From positions 1 to 64,000 of the forward strand of contig JAFQGD010000057.1 of NCBI GenBank assembly GCA_017398355.1: a stretch of 64,000 nucleotides of DNA. Reading direction: 5' to 3'. Below are positions 1 through 9,754 of this stretch, piece after piece. The notes beneath the pieces are model-generated. The model was not told the DNA's origin. It made no database searches and worked only from the letters and a program-made list of their open reading frames with translations. A program made the translations under genes and the position numbers. The stretch's first letter is position 1. The number at the start of each line of letters is the position of its first letter. Origin of the DNA: Akkermansia sp. (GTDB lineage Bacteria > Verrucomicrobiota > Verrucomicrobiia > Verrucomicrobiales > Akkermansiaceae).

Positions 1-1
1 A

Positions 2-85
2 CGTAAGGCCAAAATCAACAAGCACAAGCGCAGCAAGCGCATGCGCCAGAACCGCCACAAGAAGCGTTTGCGTTACAAGTCCTAA
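2..85 (+). CDS. AURKAIP1/COX24-domain small ribosomal-type protein (3' end only)
   Basis: The first bases encode the last 27 residues of a very basic protein ending in KRMRQNRHKKRLRYKS and a TAA stop at 83-85. The pattern of Lys/Arg/His with KxNKHKR and NRHKKRL resembles the short AURKAIP1/COX24-domain proteins of Bacteroidota and Verrucomicrobiota, homologues of mitochondrial small-subunit protein mS38. The expected role is an accessory ribosomal protein. The start lies before the window, so full length is unknown. A good rho-independent terminator follows about 45 nt downstream. The call rests on composition and this C-terminal motif. Confidence 0.6.
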   Translation, partial: RKAKINKHKRSKRMRQNRHKKRLRYKS

Positions 86-130
86 GCTGCGCGCTTAGGC
101 CACGTCCGCAAGCGACGCTGTTCTTTTTCA

Positions 131-165
131 CGGCACTGTTTCCGCTATGGAGACAGTGCCGTTTT
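131..165 (+). terminator. Rho-independent terminator after the COX24-domain gene
   Basis: A 9-bp stem CGGCACTGT/ACAGTGCCG around a 13-nt loop is followed by TTTT. It ends the plus-strand transcript entering from the left. Confidence 0.7.
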
Positions 166-210
166 GGTATCTCAACGAGAAGTAGAAGCAAATACATAAA
201 GCAAGCAAAG

Positions 211-240
211 CGCCCTTGCTGCACAAAGGCAACAAGGGCG
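211..240 (-). terminator. Hairpin downstream of the autotransporter gene (weak terminator)
   Basis: An 8-bp stem CGCCCTTG/CAAGGGCG lies just past the autotransporter stop codon on the minus strand. The tract after it (CTTTGCTTGCTTT) is only moderately T-rich, so termination is plausible but not certain. Confidence 0.45.
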
Positions 241-275
241 AAGAATAGGTAGGTTGCGAGTAATACTCAGCGTTA

Positions 276-3200
276 TCAGAAGTTCACGCGATAACCCACG
301 GTACCATTGATATTGGTGTAACCGCTGCGCAGGTCAGCAGAGGCATCCACGAAGACGGCACCACCCTCAGCCCCCATGGGGATGGTGATACCTGCACCGA
401 TTTCGATGCCAACGGCACCCACCTCTGCACCTTCGATATCGTAGGCCGTGCCATCGCCATTGAGCAAGGCGGTGCTGGATTCAGCCTCGGTATCGCCGGC
501 ATCAACCTTGAGCAAGGCGCGAGCTTCGAAGATAGATGTACGGTTGTACAGGTTTTCGCCGATGACGGACTGCACGCGAGCACCCAGACCGAAAGTGATG
601 GTGGTGAAGTCCTGGTCACCCACGCTCAGGCCGGCATCTGTGCCCTCTTCTTCGTAGCCGGAGATGCTGCTGTTGCGCAGAGCCACGTTGAAGACAGGCT
701 GCCAGCAGGTGGAGCCATCTTCGCTCACGGCAAAGACGCGACCTACTTCGTACATGAAGCCAAATGCCATACCGTCTGTCTCGCCCTTAGCCTTGTAGCT
801 GGTGCCGTTCACGTTCACCGTGCGGTCCAGAGAGACATCTGCGCGACCCACCGTTGCCACAAAGGTGTGTACCCATGCGTTGCGAGCATAGCGGGCAAAG
901 GCGCTCAGGTACATGGTGTCGAAATCGCCTTCCGCCTTATCAGCAGCATCGGCTTCAATATCGCCGTACATGGCGGTAAGAGCCAAGCCCATGGTCACGG
1001 AGGGAGTCAGGTCGGCATCGAAGCCAACGGTGCCACCCCAGCTATCGTGGGTGTAGCCGGCGGCCAAGCCATCGGCATCCAGCTCACGGTGGTTGCCCTC
1101 AGCGTTGATCCAAGCATTGTAATAGGGCATATTCTCGTTGACCTCACACTGGCCTACACCCATGGTGGTGGTGCGGTTGCGGATAGCCTTGAGCTGGCGT
1201 TCCACATCGGAGGAGAAGGCGGAGCCAAGCACGGCCGTGCTGCTACCAGCCACAGCGGCCAAGGCCTTGTTAATAGCCTCACCATCGGGCTTAGAAGCTG
1301 TCACCATAGCAGCCATCGTATCGAAGGTACGGGCCAAATCGCCATTGGGTTCGCTGCCGATATGGGTCAGCGCCTCCTTAGACCACAACATCTCTGCACC
1401 TGCGGCAGCATTGGCTTCACCCTCTGCATAGGGCAGGAACTTATTGCTATCGTCCACCGTTGTTTCCAGCACCATATCGTAGTAGCCACTGGCCTCGTTC
1501 CATACAGCTTTCAGCGTGATGGGCTGTGTCTTATCCACCATCAGGTATGCCGTGCCATCGCCCAGCTCAATGTTGATCAAACCATCTTCGCCAAGGTTGA
1601 GGCTGCCACTATCTGCAAAGGAGCCAAGCACAGTGTAGCTCTTGCCCGGGGTATCCTCTGCGCTCATAATGGGTGCAGCCCCCGTGCTGTTAAGCGTAAG
1701 CTTGGCTCCGTCTTCCACCGTCAGCTCGGCCAAGCCCAGCATTTGGCTTTCATCGGTATCAATCGTCAACACAGTGGCGGATTGAGCACCAAGTGTCAGG
1801 CTATTGAGAGTGCTGCCTTCTGTGGGACGGAAGTCCATGGAACCATTGTTCACAATGTTCCAGGAGTTGTCCGTCGTCACATTGGCAAGGGTCTGTGTCA
1901 GCGAGTTCTCAACAGATTCAATGACCAAAGTATTGTCACCGGCCGTTGCGCCTTCAGCACCCAACAGAGAGCCATTGAAAGTACCGGCCTTTGTGCTGTT
2001 GATGACAAGTGTGGGTTTGTTATCGCGGTCACTGCCGTCGCCGGCCATCACCGTACCATCACCACGCAGCGTTTGCAGCTCGCTGGCGGTGGTGCCACCC
2101 AAATCAAGCACAGTCCCCTCGCCATCCAAGTAGAGATCCACATCCACAATCTTGGCATTGCCACTCATCTTGGTCTTGCCACCCAAGACAAGTTGGTTGC
2201 TCGTGTCGCCATCGCCAATCACGGAGGTGTTGTCGATTTCGCCCATGCCACCTTTTACGGTCAACCATGCGCCATCGGATTTCATGCTTCCGTTTTCAGC
2301 CATCTCCTCATCGTGATACAGCTCAAATACGGCTTCGCCACCGTCCTTCTCGTAATAACGGCCGTTGATGGTCAAATCATTGCCATCCACCAATTCAAAG
2401 GTATACTTACCGTTCTGCACAGCCATTTCACGAGCAATGATTTCCTCGGATGTCACCTTCACGGTTGCATCTTCATCATTGGTGAAGTAGGCCGCACGGT
2501 TCTGAGCATAGGCATAGTGACCATCTTGATCATCTTTGAGGGACCAGTTGGGGTCTTCTGTGTTCCATTCGCCCTCAGCACCACCGTTGTATTGGTAGTA
2601 TATACCGTCCGAGTCATTGATGAGCTTGATACGCAGGGTTCCGGCAGCTGTCAGCTCCAGCGTGGTCTGAGCCAGGTTGATATCATCACAATCAAAGAAG
2701 TCTTGCAGCAAGCCCAACTCCATATCGCCGGACTTTGTCTCACCATCGATGACGAGTTTACCGACCTCGTTGAACAACTCAACATAGTCGCCCTCTTCCA
2801 TGAAAGCGGAGAGGTTAACGGTAAGCTTGGCCTTATCACTAGTGTTCAAGGTCAATTTCTGTCCCAGCATCTTCAAACCGGCACTACCGTTGGAATCCCA
2901 AGCGCCACCATCAGAAGAGTTCAACTCAGCACCCAGAGTAATCTGACCACCGGCATGTGGCGTAAGATTTGCATTGAGCGTTGAGCCCGTTTCAGAAATG
3001 AGTAGTGTCTGCCCGGTTGTAACAGCCAATTCGGCGGCTACAAACTCACCCAAGCCATCGTAGGTACCAAAGCGCAACTCAGCGTCATCGCCGCCGATTT
3101 CAAACGTACCGTAGGTGGTAGGTGCCGTGTAGAATTCCAACAAACCTTCACGCACAGTGACCTTGCCGGCATAATCATCCGCAAAGTTGGTACCGGATGT

Positions 3201-6200
3201 AAAGCGCTGTGAACCCTTACCTATCTTAACCAGGTTGACGTTGGTATCAAGCATGGAGGATGTGGTATACACATCTGTACCGTGAATCACGAGAGTTGCA
3301 GCCTCACCATCCTCGGATACAACCTTCAAGCGCCCTGCAAGGCCGGCAATATTGTAGGTATCTGCATCTGCACCCAATTCCAGAAGGCTCTTACCGTATT
3401 CAGAATAGCCACCCTGAATCTTTGCATTGACCAAGCTGTTCGTGTTGTTAGCACGCAACGTGCGCCCCGCATAAATCAGCCACGTACCCTCGAAGTCCGG
3501 GTTGGCGGTGTTGAGTTCTACCACGGCTTGGGCATCCTCCGCACCACTTGCAACAAGAGTAACGTTGGATGACTTCTCGCCGGTCACGGCTGAATTGAAC
3601 ACGATACCATAGGCTCCATTGTCCATGAGGTTAGAAGCGGGGCATGCAAAATCAACACCGCTTTCAAATGTGGTATAGCCGCTTACACCCATACCGGATG
3701 TTTCCCCCCCCATGGTGATGTAATTGTACACAGCAGAAGGAACTGCACCCTCTTCTCCCATCTTAACATCGTTAAGATCGAACCAAAGGTTGGCTCCTTG
3801 AACTTCAATATCACCCCCATTGGCATCCTGGGCTTCCACCCGGGTGAAGGTCACATTACCCAAAGCACCTTTCAGCGTCAACTTATGGCCATTGCTTATA
3901 TAATCACCACCAAGACGAAGAGTGGTGGCAGCACCTGCAGCATAAATGGTAGTTGCATCCGTCAGGATCGTATCCGCCAAAATTGTAGCGGTTGCACCAC
4001 CCGTCATCGACAAAGCAGCATCCATACCCAACTCATCCCCAAAGCTACCGGCACCAGCCAACTCCAAGACGCTGCCGGCTGTCATGATTTCAGCTGCAAC
4101 CGTCCGCTCGATGGCCAATCGAGAACCGGACTTAATGGCGAGCCTATCAATAGCACGGAGCTTATCAGCCTCTTCCGTATTGGTAGAGCTAAGTTTGATA
4201 GTCGTCTTGCCGTCAAAAACGACACCGTTAAGGGATTCGCCCATAATGTTGGTCAAAACATTGGTCCGAATACCGCCTGCAGCGATTTCCAAATCACCAT
4301 CACCTTCAATGATTCCATCCCAGCTGGTATCGGTGAGCGTTTCTAAACGCAAGGTTGCACCATTCAGCAACTCTACCCCGGAGCCGAAGTATACCTGTCC
4401 GGTGGTGGCAAAGGTAGTCTTAACACCATCCACCACAAGTTTGCCTTCTGTATTGGCACCCGTAGAGATAATACCTGAGCCGGTGAACTTGTAGCCATCG
4501 CCATCAACGGTCATGTTGTTAATCAACACGGTTCCATATACAGACACCGTTTCACCTTGTCCGGTGAAGGTTACACCGGAGTTCTGCACAAAGCGACGGG
4601 CTTCACCATCTTCCAAGAAGTTGGTTTCAGTGCTATTGGCCCACATGTCAGAATCATCCTGCACATTCCATACCAGGTTGTCAGAGGCTCCAACTTTCTC
4701 ACAGCGGGTAATGGATACATACCCGTAGTAGTTCTCCGCGCTATAGTTTGCAGTATAGCCATCTTCCAACATGGCTACCAAATTCACCCTGTCAGCATCC
4801 GGCGTGCCGCCACCTTGCAAAATGGCATACTTGGAACCATTTTCACCACCTTCTACGGTAATGTTCAGAGTCCCTTCTGTCTTAAGAACCTTGACAAACT
4901 CCTGATTATCCGCTACTTCACTACCCACAGGAACCGCATCTGTCAAATCGAAGAGCAAAGAGCCGGATCCAACAGTCGAAATGGTATCCAAACTTACGGA
5001 ATAATTCCCGCTCTTCTTATCCACGGCAAGATAGCCTCCCTTTACAACGGCTTTTTCCAAGTGAGTCGGAGAGCCAAGGAACAGCGTACCCGTCCCCACC
5101 TTCTCAATGGAACCAGAGGTAGACACAAGGCTGATTTCGCGAGCTACGCCATTTTCACTGCTGGCTTCATCCACAATCCACCCTTGGGTATTGACGGTCA
5201 CATTGCCCTGCAACTTCAAATCACGCTGGGTACTCCAAGAGGCTGCATCATTGAGGATACCGAGCGTTGCACCGTCTTTGATGTTGAGGATGAGGCTTTG
5301 ATCGCCGTCTCCCTTCTCCACGCCTTTATCCCCACGGTCCACATGACCGATGCCGTCTTCCCCCACGTTGAATATAGCACCACCATTGATATTGACAGTC
5401 ACATAAGACCCCTGCCCGGAATCACGCGTTTGAAGCCACATACCCATCATATTCAGCACGCCGCCATCATTCACATTCATCTCTTTTTTGTGAGTAACGC
5501 TGCTGACAACAGAAAGGTTGGAGAGGCGCAGGAAATTCAGTGTTCCGTTAACTTCATAAATGCTGTGATTATTGCAACTGAACAGGAAATCTGCAGCCGC
5601 ATACGACTGTTCTACGGGAGTGGGTGCTTCTGCCAACACTTGATTGATACCGTTTACCGTCATCGTACTGCCGGCATCTATCATCATCGTGCTTTTTTTC
5701 TCACCACCATTGGCTGATGCGCGCAGAGTGGTCGTTGTCACGCGGGCATTATCCGACACAATAAGCGTCGTTTCTTCATAGCCCGCACCGAGGGACATGC
5801 CCAACGATGTCATATTCTTGATGACACCATTTTTACCGCTCAAAACCAAAGTACCGCACTGTGTAGTAACAGAACCATCGTATTCGCTCATATCACCGGT
5901 CAAAATCACCGTGCCATACCCTGCCTTGTACAAGCTGGCATTAGCATAGGTACCATTCTCCGAAAAAGCATTATAGATGCGCCCTGTATAGGTTGTTTCC
6001 AGAGCAGAGTATGCATTCTCGCCGGTCTCGGCAGAGAGATAAAGTTCACCATAAGCAAGGAAATTGCCTGTACCGTTAATTGCAATATCAGCATCGACGG
6101 TAATCTTAGGATCAGAAATAAGATTATGATGAGCAGGATCAGCGGATACCAAGCTACCACCCTGTAAGGTAATCGTATCTATGCCGCTCAGATTCGCAGC

Positions 6201-8126
6201 TTGCCCCGTCTTAGGATTGAACACCGCCAAATCAGCATTCACCAGTGTAATTGTATTGCCACTGTAGGTTGCACTATCCAAATAGTTCACCTCTATCGTT
6301 CCCTCTCCGGGACGTGTTTCCGGATGGCGGTAATATAATCTATCCGTAAGCGTTACGTTACCGGCAATCTTGGTCGTATCGGACAAATCAACCCCATTGC
6401 CCAAGATTTCATAGTACTTAAATTCGCCCAGCATGCCCCAAGTATTGGCAACGCTGCTAGAACCTAAACCAACTTCTGCCTTAGCACCATTTTGCACAAC
6501 CAAACGGCGGAACTCACCAATGGAACCAATTTCCAACACGCCGCTCGTTACATAGATAAAACGATTGGGATCATCTTCCAAAGTGGCAAAAATCTGCTTT
6601 CCCTGACCTTCTTTTTCGATATCCACATTCTTCAAAACCTTACCACTGAATCGGGTTGTTGAACCAAGGGACAATGTGCCGCCTACATGCAACTTAGCGG
6701 TTGCTGCATTACTTGTGGGGCGAATATCGTTGGCCGGAGCCTCTTGACTACCGGATGTGGGAGCTTCACCGGAGAAGATAAGGGACTGAGAATTACCGCT
6801 GATATCACCAATATAAGCATCCGTCACATTCAGAGCGACAAGCGCCATTTCATAATCAAAAGGAGAGAGATTGACAGAAGCTTCCGTCAACGCATGGGAG
6901 TTCCTAATTTCGATATAGTTCTGATAAATACCATACTGATAGGAAGGTCCAACCTGAATATGGGGAATGTCATTCGTTACGCTCAAGGTACCCGTAAAAC
7001 CGACATTGGTGTCCGTCGTTCGGTTATCTCCTGTCAAATAAATAACATCCGGTCGATAGCTCTCTGCTTCATGCTCAAACATGACAACACCTCTACCATG
7101 AATCTGGTTGAGATACCAACGAGTAGAACCGCCATGACTATACAGAGTCGCATACGATAAGGGATCTTCGACAACCACATGACCAATTGTCTGGCGCACT
7201 TGCACCCCGCCTGCCATATTTCGAATGACTGCAGAACTACTAAGAGATTCAACACTGTTCACGTAGAGAGCTGCAGCCCCCAAACGCAAGGAGGAAAAAC
7301 CATCCAGCACAAAGCGAACGTTGCCACCAATTGTGTTCTGAGATGTAATATTCAGCGTTAATTCCTTATCCGGCACCTTGGAAGGTTTGCTCCAAGACTC
7401 GCGAAGCCAAATAGTACCATTGTAGGAACCACCCGGAAGGTCCTTATTGTAGCCAAGAGTGTATACAACATTGCGCCCCTCAGAATTCATGGGGTCGATA
7501 AGAAGCACAGCGTCATCACTGGCAGAGGTCAGGTTGGTAAAATTGTGAGAAGCAGACCACTGAGATGTTGTGGCAACAAAGCCATCAATCGTGATAGGCC
7601 CACCAAAGGAATAGGCACCATCCCGAATGAAGAGCTGAGTATTGCCTTCGTTCAGGTCGGCATAATCACCACCTTCAGCCATTTTTTCCTCCAGTTCCTC
7701 TCTGGTGAGCACATCTCCCCTGAGAGTAATGGCGCCGGAAACCCCCTTTTGCGTGTTCTTATCTGTATGGATATGAATGTAGAGTTGGCCACCGTTCTCT
7801 ACCGTCAATTCACCGACACTGAAAGAGTAGCGATATTTCTCACCTTCGAGCCAAGAGTTATTGTTGGGCTGATTGGTATTGACACCGTTGGCCACGACCA
7901 AGCGATCATACTGGGAATCCTCAGTATCACCACTAATGAGAGTCGTATCCTTGGAATGTTGCGAATGCTGGGTGGAATCCCAATAAAGAGATTCGGCGTA
8001 TGCCTGAGAAACAGCGAGAGCACCGGCCACGAGAGACCCGGTGGCACAGGTAGTAGCGATGCCGGCTACTGCAGTCATGCAAGCAAGAACGGCATTACGA
8101 AGTTTGGAGGGGAGGTGTAATTTCAT
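276..8126 (-). CDS. Giant autotransporter (type V secretion), 2616 aa
   Basis: This is a surface or secreted protein that exports its own passenger through a C-terminal beta-barrel. Residues 1 to about 44 form a long signal sequence (MKLHLPSKLRNAVLACM, Ala-rich, ending SQAYA). The passenger to about residue 2300 is a Gly/Thr/Asn/Ser-rich beta-helix with autotransporter-associated strand repeats such as KAGYGTVILTGD near residue 730 and KVGTGTLFLGS. The last roughly 285 residues, starting near YNAWINAEGNHREL, form the barrel and end in aromatic GYRVNF, the usual outer-membrane C-terminal signature. An in-frame ATG 24 codons upstream (8198) is rejected because a consensus promoter sits at 8205-8232, putting the transcription start near 8198. 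No protease or lectin motif is visible in the passenger; ligand unknown. It is transcribed alone, divergent from the carboxypeptidase gene. Confidence 0.88.
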   Translation of the reverse strand: MKLHLPSKLRNAVLACMTAVAGIATTCATGSLVAGALAVSQAYAESLYWDSTQHSQHSKDTTLISGDTEDSQYDRLVVANGVNTNQPNNNSWLEGEKYRYSFSVGELTVENGGQLYIHIHTDKNTQKGVSGAITLRGDVLTREELEEKMAEGGDYADLNEGNTQLFIRDGAYSFGGPITIDGFVATTSQWSASHNFTNLTSASDDAVLLIDPMNSEGRNVVYTLGYNKDLPGGSYNGTIWLRESWSKPSKVPDKELTLNITSQNTIGGNVRFVLDGFSSLRLGAAALYVNSVESLSSSAVIRNMAGGVQVRQTIGHVVVEDPLSYATLYSHGGSTRWYLNQIHGRGVVMFEHEAESYRPDVIYLTGDNRTTDTNVGFTGTLSVTNDIPHIQVGPSYQYGIYQNYIEIRNSHALTEASVNLSPFDYEMALVALNVTDAYIGDISGNSQSLIFSGEAPTSGSQEAPANDIRPTSNAATAKLHVGGTLSLGSTTRFSGKVLKNVDIEKEGQGKQIFATLEDDPNRFIYVTSGVLEIGSIGEFRRLVVQNGAKAEVGLGSSSVANTWGMLGEFKYYEILGNGVDLSDTTKIAGNVTLTDRLYYRHPETRPGEGTIEVNYLDSATYSGNTITLVNADLAVFNPKTGQAANLSGIDTITLQGGSLVSADPAHHNLISDPKITVDADIAINGTGNFLAYGELYLSAETGENAYSALETTYTGRIYNAFSENGTYANASLYKAGYGTVILTGDMSEYDGSVTTQCGTLVLSGKNGVIKNMTSLGMSLGAGYEETTLIVSDNARVTTTTLRASANGGEKKSTMMIDAGSTMTVNGINQVLAEAPTPVEQSYAAADFLFSCNNHSIYEVNGTLNFLRLSNLSVVSSVTHKKEMNVNDGGVLNMMGMWLQTRDSGQGSYVTVNINGGAIFNVGEDGIGHVDRGDKGVEKGDGDQSLILNIKDGATLGILNDAASWSTQRDLKLQGNVTVNTQGWIVDEASSENGVAREISLVSTSGSIEKVGTGTLFLGSPTHLEKAVVKGGYLAVDKKSGNYSVSLDTISTVGSGSLLFDLTDAVPVGSEVADNQEFVKVLKTEGTLNITVEGGENGSKYAILQGGGTPDADRVNLVAMLEDGYTANYSAENYYGYVSITRCEKVGASDNLVWNVQDDSDMWANSTETNFLEDGEARRFVQNSGVTFTGQGETVSVYGTVLINNMTVDGDGYKFTGSGIISTGANTEGKLVVDGVKTTFATTGQVYFGSGVELLNGATLRLETLTDTSWDGIIEGDGDLEIAAGGIRTNVLTNIMGESLNGVVFDGKTTIKLSSTNTEEADKLRAIDRLAIKSGSRLAIERTVAAEIMTAGSVLELAGAGSFGDELGMDAALSMTGGATATILADTILTDATTIYAAGAATTLRLGGDYISNGHKLTLKGALGNVTFTRVEAQDANGGDIEVQGANLWFDLNDVKMGEEGAVPSAVYNYITMGGETSGMGVSGYTTFESGVDFACPASNLMDNGAYGIVFNSAVTGEKSSNVTLVASGAEDAQAVVELNTANPDFEGTWLIYAGRTLRANNTNSLVNAKIQGGYSEYGKSLLELGADADTYNIAGLAGRLKVVSEDGEAATLVIHGTDVYTTSSMLDTNVNLVKIGKGSQRFTSGTNFADDYAGKVTVREGLLEFYTAPTTYGTFEIGGDDAELRFGTYDGLGEFVAAELAVTTGQTLLISETGSTLNANLTPHAGGQITLGAELNSSDGGAWDSNGSAGLKMLGQKLTLNTSDKAKLTVNLSAFMEEGDYVELFNEVGKLVIDGETKSGDMELGLLQDFFDCDDINLAQTTLELTAAGTLRIKLINDSDGIYYQYNGGAEGEWNTEDPNWSLKDDQDGHYAYAQNRAAYFTNDEDATVKVTSEEIIAREMAVQNGKYTFELVDGNDLTINGRYYEKDGGEAVFELYHDEEMAENGSMKSDGAWLTVKGGMGEIDNTSVIGDGDTSNQLVLGGKTKMSGNAKIVDVDLYLDGEGTVLDLGGTTASELQTLRGDGTVMAGDGSDRDNKPTLVINSTKAGTFNGSLLGAEGATAGDNTLVIESVENSLTQTLANVTTDNSWNIVNNGSMDFRPTEGSTLNSLTLGAQSATVLTIDTDESQMLGLAELTVEDGAKLTLNSTGAAPIMSAEDTPGKSYTVLGSFADSGSLNLGEDGLINIELGDGTAYLMVDKTQPITLKAVWNEASGYYDMVLETTVDDSNKFLPYAEGEANAAAGAEMLWSKEALTHIGSEPNGDLARTFDTMAAMVTASKPDGEAINKALAAVAGSSTAVLGSAFSSDVERQLKAIRNRTTTMGVGQCEVNENMPYYNAWINAEGNHRELDADGLAAGYTHDSWGGTVGFDADLTPSVTMGLALTAMYGDIEADAADKAEGDFDTMYLSAFARYARNAWVHTFVATVGRADVSLDRTVNVNGTSYKAKGETDGMAFGFMYEVGRVFAVSEDGSTCWQPVFNVALRNSSISGYEEEGTDAGLSVGDQDFTTITFGLGARVQSVIGENLYNRTSIFEARALLKVDAGDTEAESSTALLNGDGTAYDIEGAEVGAVGIEIGAGITIPMGAEGGAVFVDASADLRSGYTNINGTVGYRVNF

Positions 8127-8204
8127 GGATGTGATTTGAGAAGAGGTATATAGGTATGCGTGTAGAGAGGAAGATACAGTCCTTCCTCGAACTGTCATGT
8201 TGCA

Positions 8205-8232
8205 AGCATAGCAGATAGACCCCGCTTGTCAA
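8205..8232 (-). promoter_or_regulatory. Sigma70-type promoter of the autotransporter gene
   Basis: On the minus strand TTGACA (8227-8232), a 16-bp spacer and TATGCT (8205-8210) predict a start near 8198 and a leader of about 72 nt. This fixes the autotransporter start at 8126. Confidence 0.75.
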
Positions 8233-8520
8233 GAAGGAAAAGCAGGAAATTTTCAAAATACAAGGCTCGCATATTCGGCGCGGCAAGAAGAAGTCTCCCG
8301 AGCCCATTTGGGTAATGAACAATGAGGGAATTTGCATGCAGAGGAGATGCAAGAAGGCAAAAAAATCCTCTGTGGGTCACCGCAAGCATAGTCATTGCCT
8401 AGGGTTGCACCTGTGTGGGCGTAGAACGCAGGTGCGCGAGACTCGAAGTTCCCACGCCCGGAGCGAAGAGTCCGTTTGCAGAGGCTCGATGCACTGCACT
8501 ATGCTGCACATAATAAAAGC
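8233..8520. other. Intergenic gap with a hairpin and no recognisable gene
   Basis: No coding sequence is convincing here: short reading frames lack start signals and family features. The clearest structure is a 7-bp stem GCACCTG/CAGGTGC around 8406-8434, with a longer-range GGGCGT/ACGCCC pairing. A small RNA is possible, but no known RNA class is recognisable. Confidence 0.35.
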
Positions 8521-8549
8521 TTGCCAAAAACGGGGGGCTGGGGTAGACT
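8521..8549 (+). promoter_or_regulatory. Leaderless-type promoter of the carboxypeptidase gene
   Basis: TTGCCA (8521-8526), a 17-bp spacer and TAGACT (8544-8549) predict transcription starting at about 8556, with the ATG at 8557. The mRNA would have essentially no 5' leader. Confidence 0.65.
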
Positions 8550-8556
8550 CTGCGCC

Positions 8557-9513
8557 ATGCGTTATCTAGCCCTGATTGCCATATTGTGTGTCGCTACATT
8601 GATGAGCGGGTGTCAACAGTCCTACGCCAATGCGCCACGCCAACAATACAGTGCTTGGGCAGGAGAGCACCGCGCCCCCGTTATGCACACGCAAACGCCC
8701 ATACCGGCCGGGGCTCAAAGTGTATATGGCCCCAACAAAGCAGCGCGAGTGCCGGCACGCCCATTGGCGCGCCCCACCACCCCTGCCCCGCGACCGGATT
8801 GCGCTGCGGTGTGTGTGATAGACCCGCGCACGGGCAATATCCTTTATTCTCACAATGCAGATGAGCGCCGGCAAGTGGCCAGCACGCAAAAAATCGTCAC
8901 CGCACTGTGCGTATGCGATGCAGGGAACCTGAATAAGATGGTGCGTATCGATGCGTCTGACCGCCGGGTTCCTCCCATCCGAATGAACCTGCGCATAGGG
9001 GACAGCTACCGCAAAGGAGATTTGCTGCAAGCCATGCTGACAGGGAGCTACAACGATTTGGCTGTGGCGCTGGCACGCGATACCGCCGGCAGCGTGGAAA
9101 ACTTTGCCAAGTTGATGAACGCGCGTGCGCGACGCATGCGTATGTATAATTCCCACTTTGTGAACCCAAGCGGTCTGCCGGCAGAGCAATACTCTACAGC
9201 GCATGATATGGCCTTGGCGGCATGCTATGCCTACAACAACCCCATCATTCGCAATTGCATCAACATTCCTGAATACGATTTTGTGAAAGCAGATGGCAGT
9301 GTGCGCAAAGTGCGCTCCACCAACCGTCTGCTCCGCAGCCACCCTTGGGTACACGGTATGAAAACAGGCTACACAAATGCCGCCGGCAAGTGCCTTATAT
9401 CCTGCGGTACAAAAGACGGCCGAGCCGTGATTGTTGTCATTCTGGGGAGCAACAACCGCAAAATCTGGGGAGAATCCCTCAAGTATCTGCGCTGGGCTCT
9501 CGGTATGGCCTAA
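8557..9513 (+). CDS. D-alanyl-D-alanine carboxypeptidase, lipoprotein (peptidase S11)
   Basis: A penicillin-binding-protein-5-like enzyme that trims the terminal D-Ala from peptidoglycan stem peptides. The 318-aa product begins with a lipoprotein signal (lipobox LMSGC, acylated Cys19), then a Pro/Ala-rich linker to about residue 80. All three serine-transpeptidase motifs are present: STQK at 109-112 (nucleophile Ser109, Lys112), SYN at 164-166 and KTG at 269-271. It ends soon after KTG, so the usual PBP5 C-terminal stalk and amphipathic anchor are missing; the N-terminal lipid would replace them. The start is chosen because a promoter -10 box ends 7 nt upstream, ruling out the longer frame from 8476. 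It has its own promoter and is monocistronic. Confidence 0.88.
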   Translation: MRYLALIAILCVATLMSGCQQSYANAPRQQYSAWAGEHRAPVMHTQTPIPAGAQSVYGPNKAARVPARPLARPTTPAPRPDCAAVCVIDPRTGNILYSHNADERRQVASTQKIVTALCVCDAGNLNKMVRIDASDRRVPPIRMNLRIGDSYRKGDLLQAMLTGSYNDLAVALARDTAGSVENFAKLMNARARRMRMYNSHFVNPSGLPAEQYSTAHDMALAACYAYNNPIIRNCINIPEYDFVKADGSVRKVRSTNRLLRSHPWVHGMKTGYTNAAGKCLISCGTKDGRAVIVVILGSNNRKIWGESLKYLRWALGMA

Positions 9514-9525
9514 TCCGCAAGCCCT

Positions 9526-9572
9526 CTTGTCTCCTCTTACCTTGTCACGGCGAGAAGGATGCCGGAGACAAG
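9526..9572. other. Inverted repeat after the carboxypeptidase gene
   Basis: A perfect 9-bp repeat CTTGTCTCC/GGAGACAAG is separated by 29 nt. There is no T-tract, so it is not a canonical terminator; it could stabilise the 3' end of the mRNA. Confidence 0.35.
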
Positions 9573-9635
9573 CTCACCGTCTGCTCTCCAAATTTTGATT
9601 TATCGAGATGAGGGGGGGGCTTTTTCAAAAATGCC

Positions 9636-9673
9636 GTTGATGCATCTATCGCTTACAAAATCTTGGGGGCGCA
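9636..9673. repeat. Degenerate intergenic repeat, copy A
   Basis: These 38 bases match 10357-10394 at 29 of 38 positions, centred on GTTGATG..TCTAT.G.TTACAAAAT, with looser similarity (ATGAGG) extending about 30 bases upstream. Both copies lie 25-35 bases before a TTGAC promoter box. Confidence 0.45.
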
Positions 9674-9695
9674 CCCTTACACCAACAGAATGTGC

Positions 9696-9724
9696 TTGAC
9701 AAGCAGCGCTTGCCACGGCATAAT
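9696..9724 (+). promoter_or_regulatory. Promoter of tRNA-Ser
   Basis: TTGACA (9696-9701), a 17-bp spacer and CATAAT (9719-9724) give a strong sigma70-type promoter about 24 nt before the mature tRNA 5' end. Confidence 0.75.
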
Positions 9725-9754
9725 CTGCGCCACGCAGCGCCCCACGCGCAGCAT

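Noticed and set aside
867-2984. A 705-residue open frame on the plus strand
   Set aside because: It lies antisense within the barrel and passenger of the autotransporter; its residues show no family features, and codon bias of the opposite strand explains the lack of stops.
8127-8198. A 24-codon N-terminal extension of the autotransporter
   Set aside because: The promoter -10 box at 8205-8210 would put this start at the transcription start itself; the downstream ATG begins a proper signal sequence.
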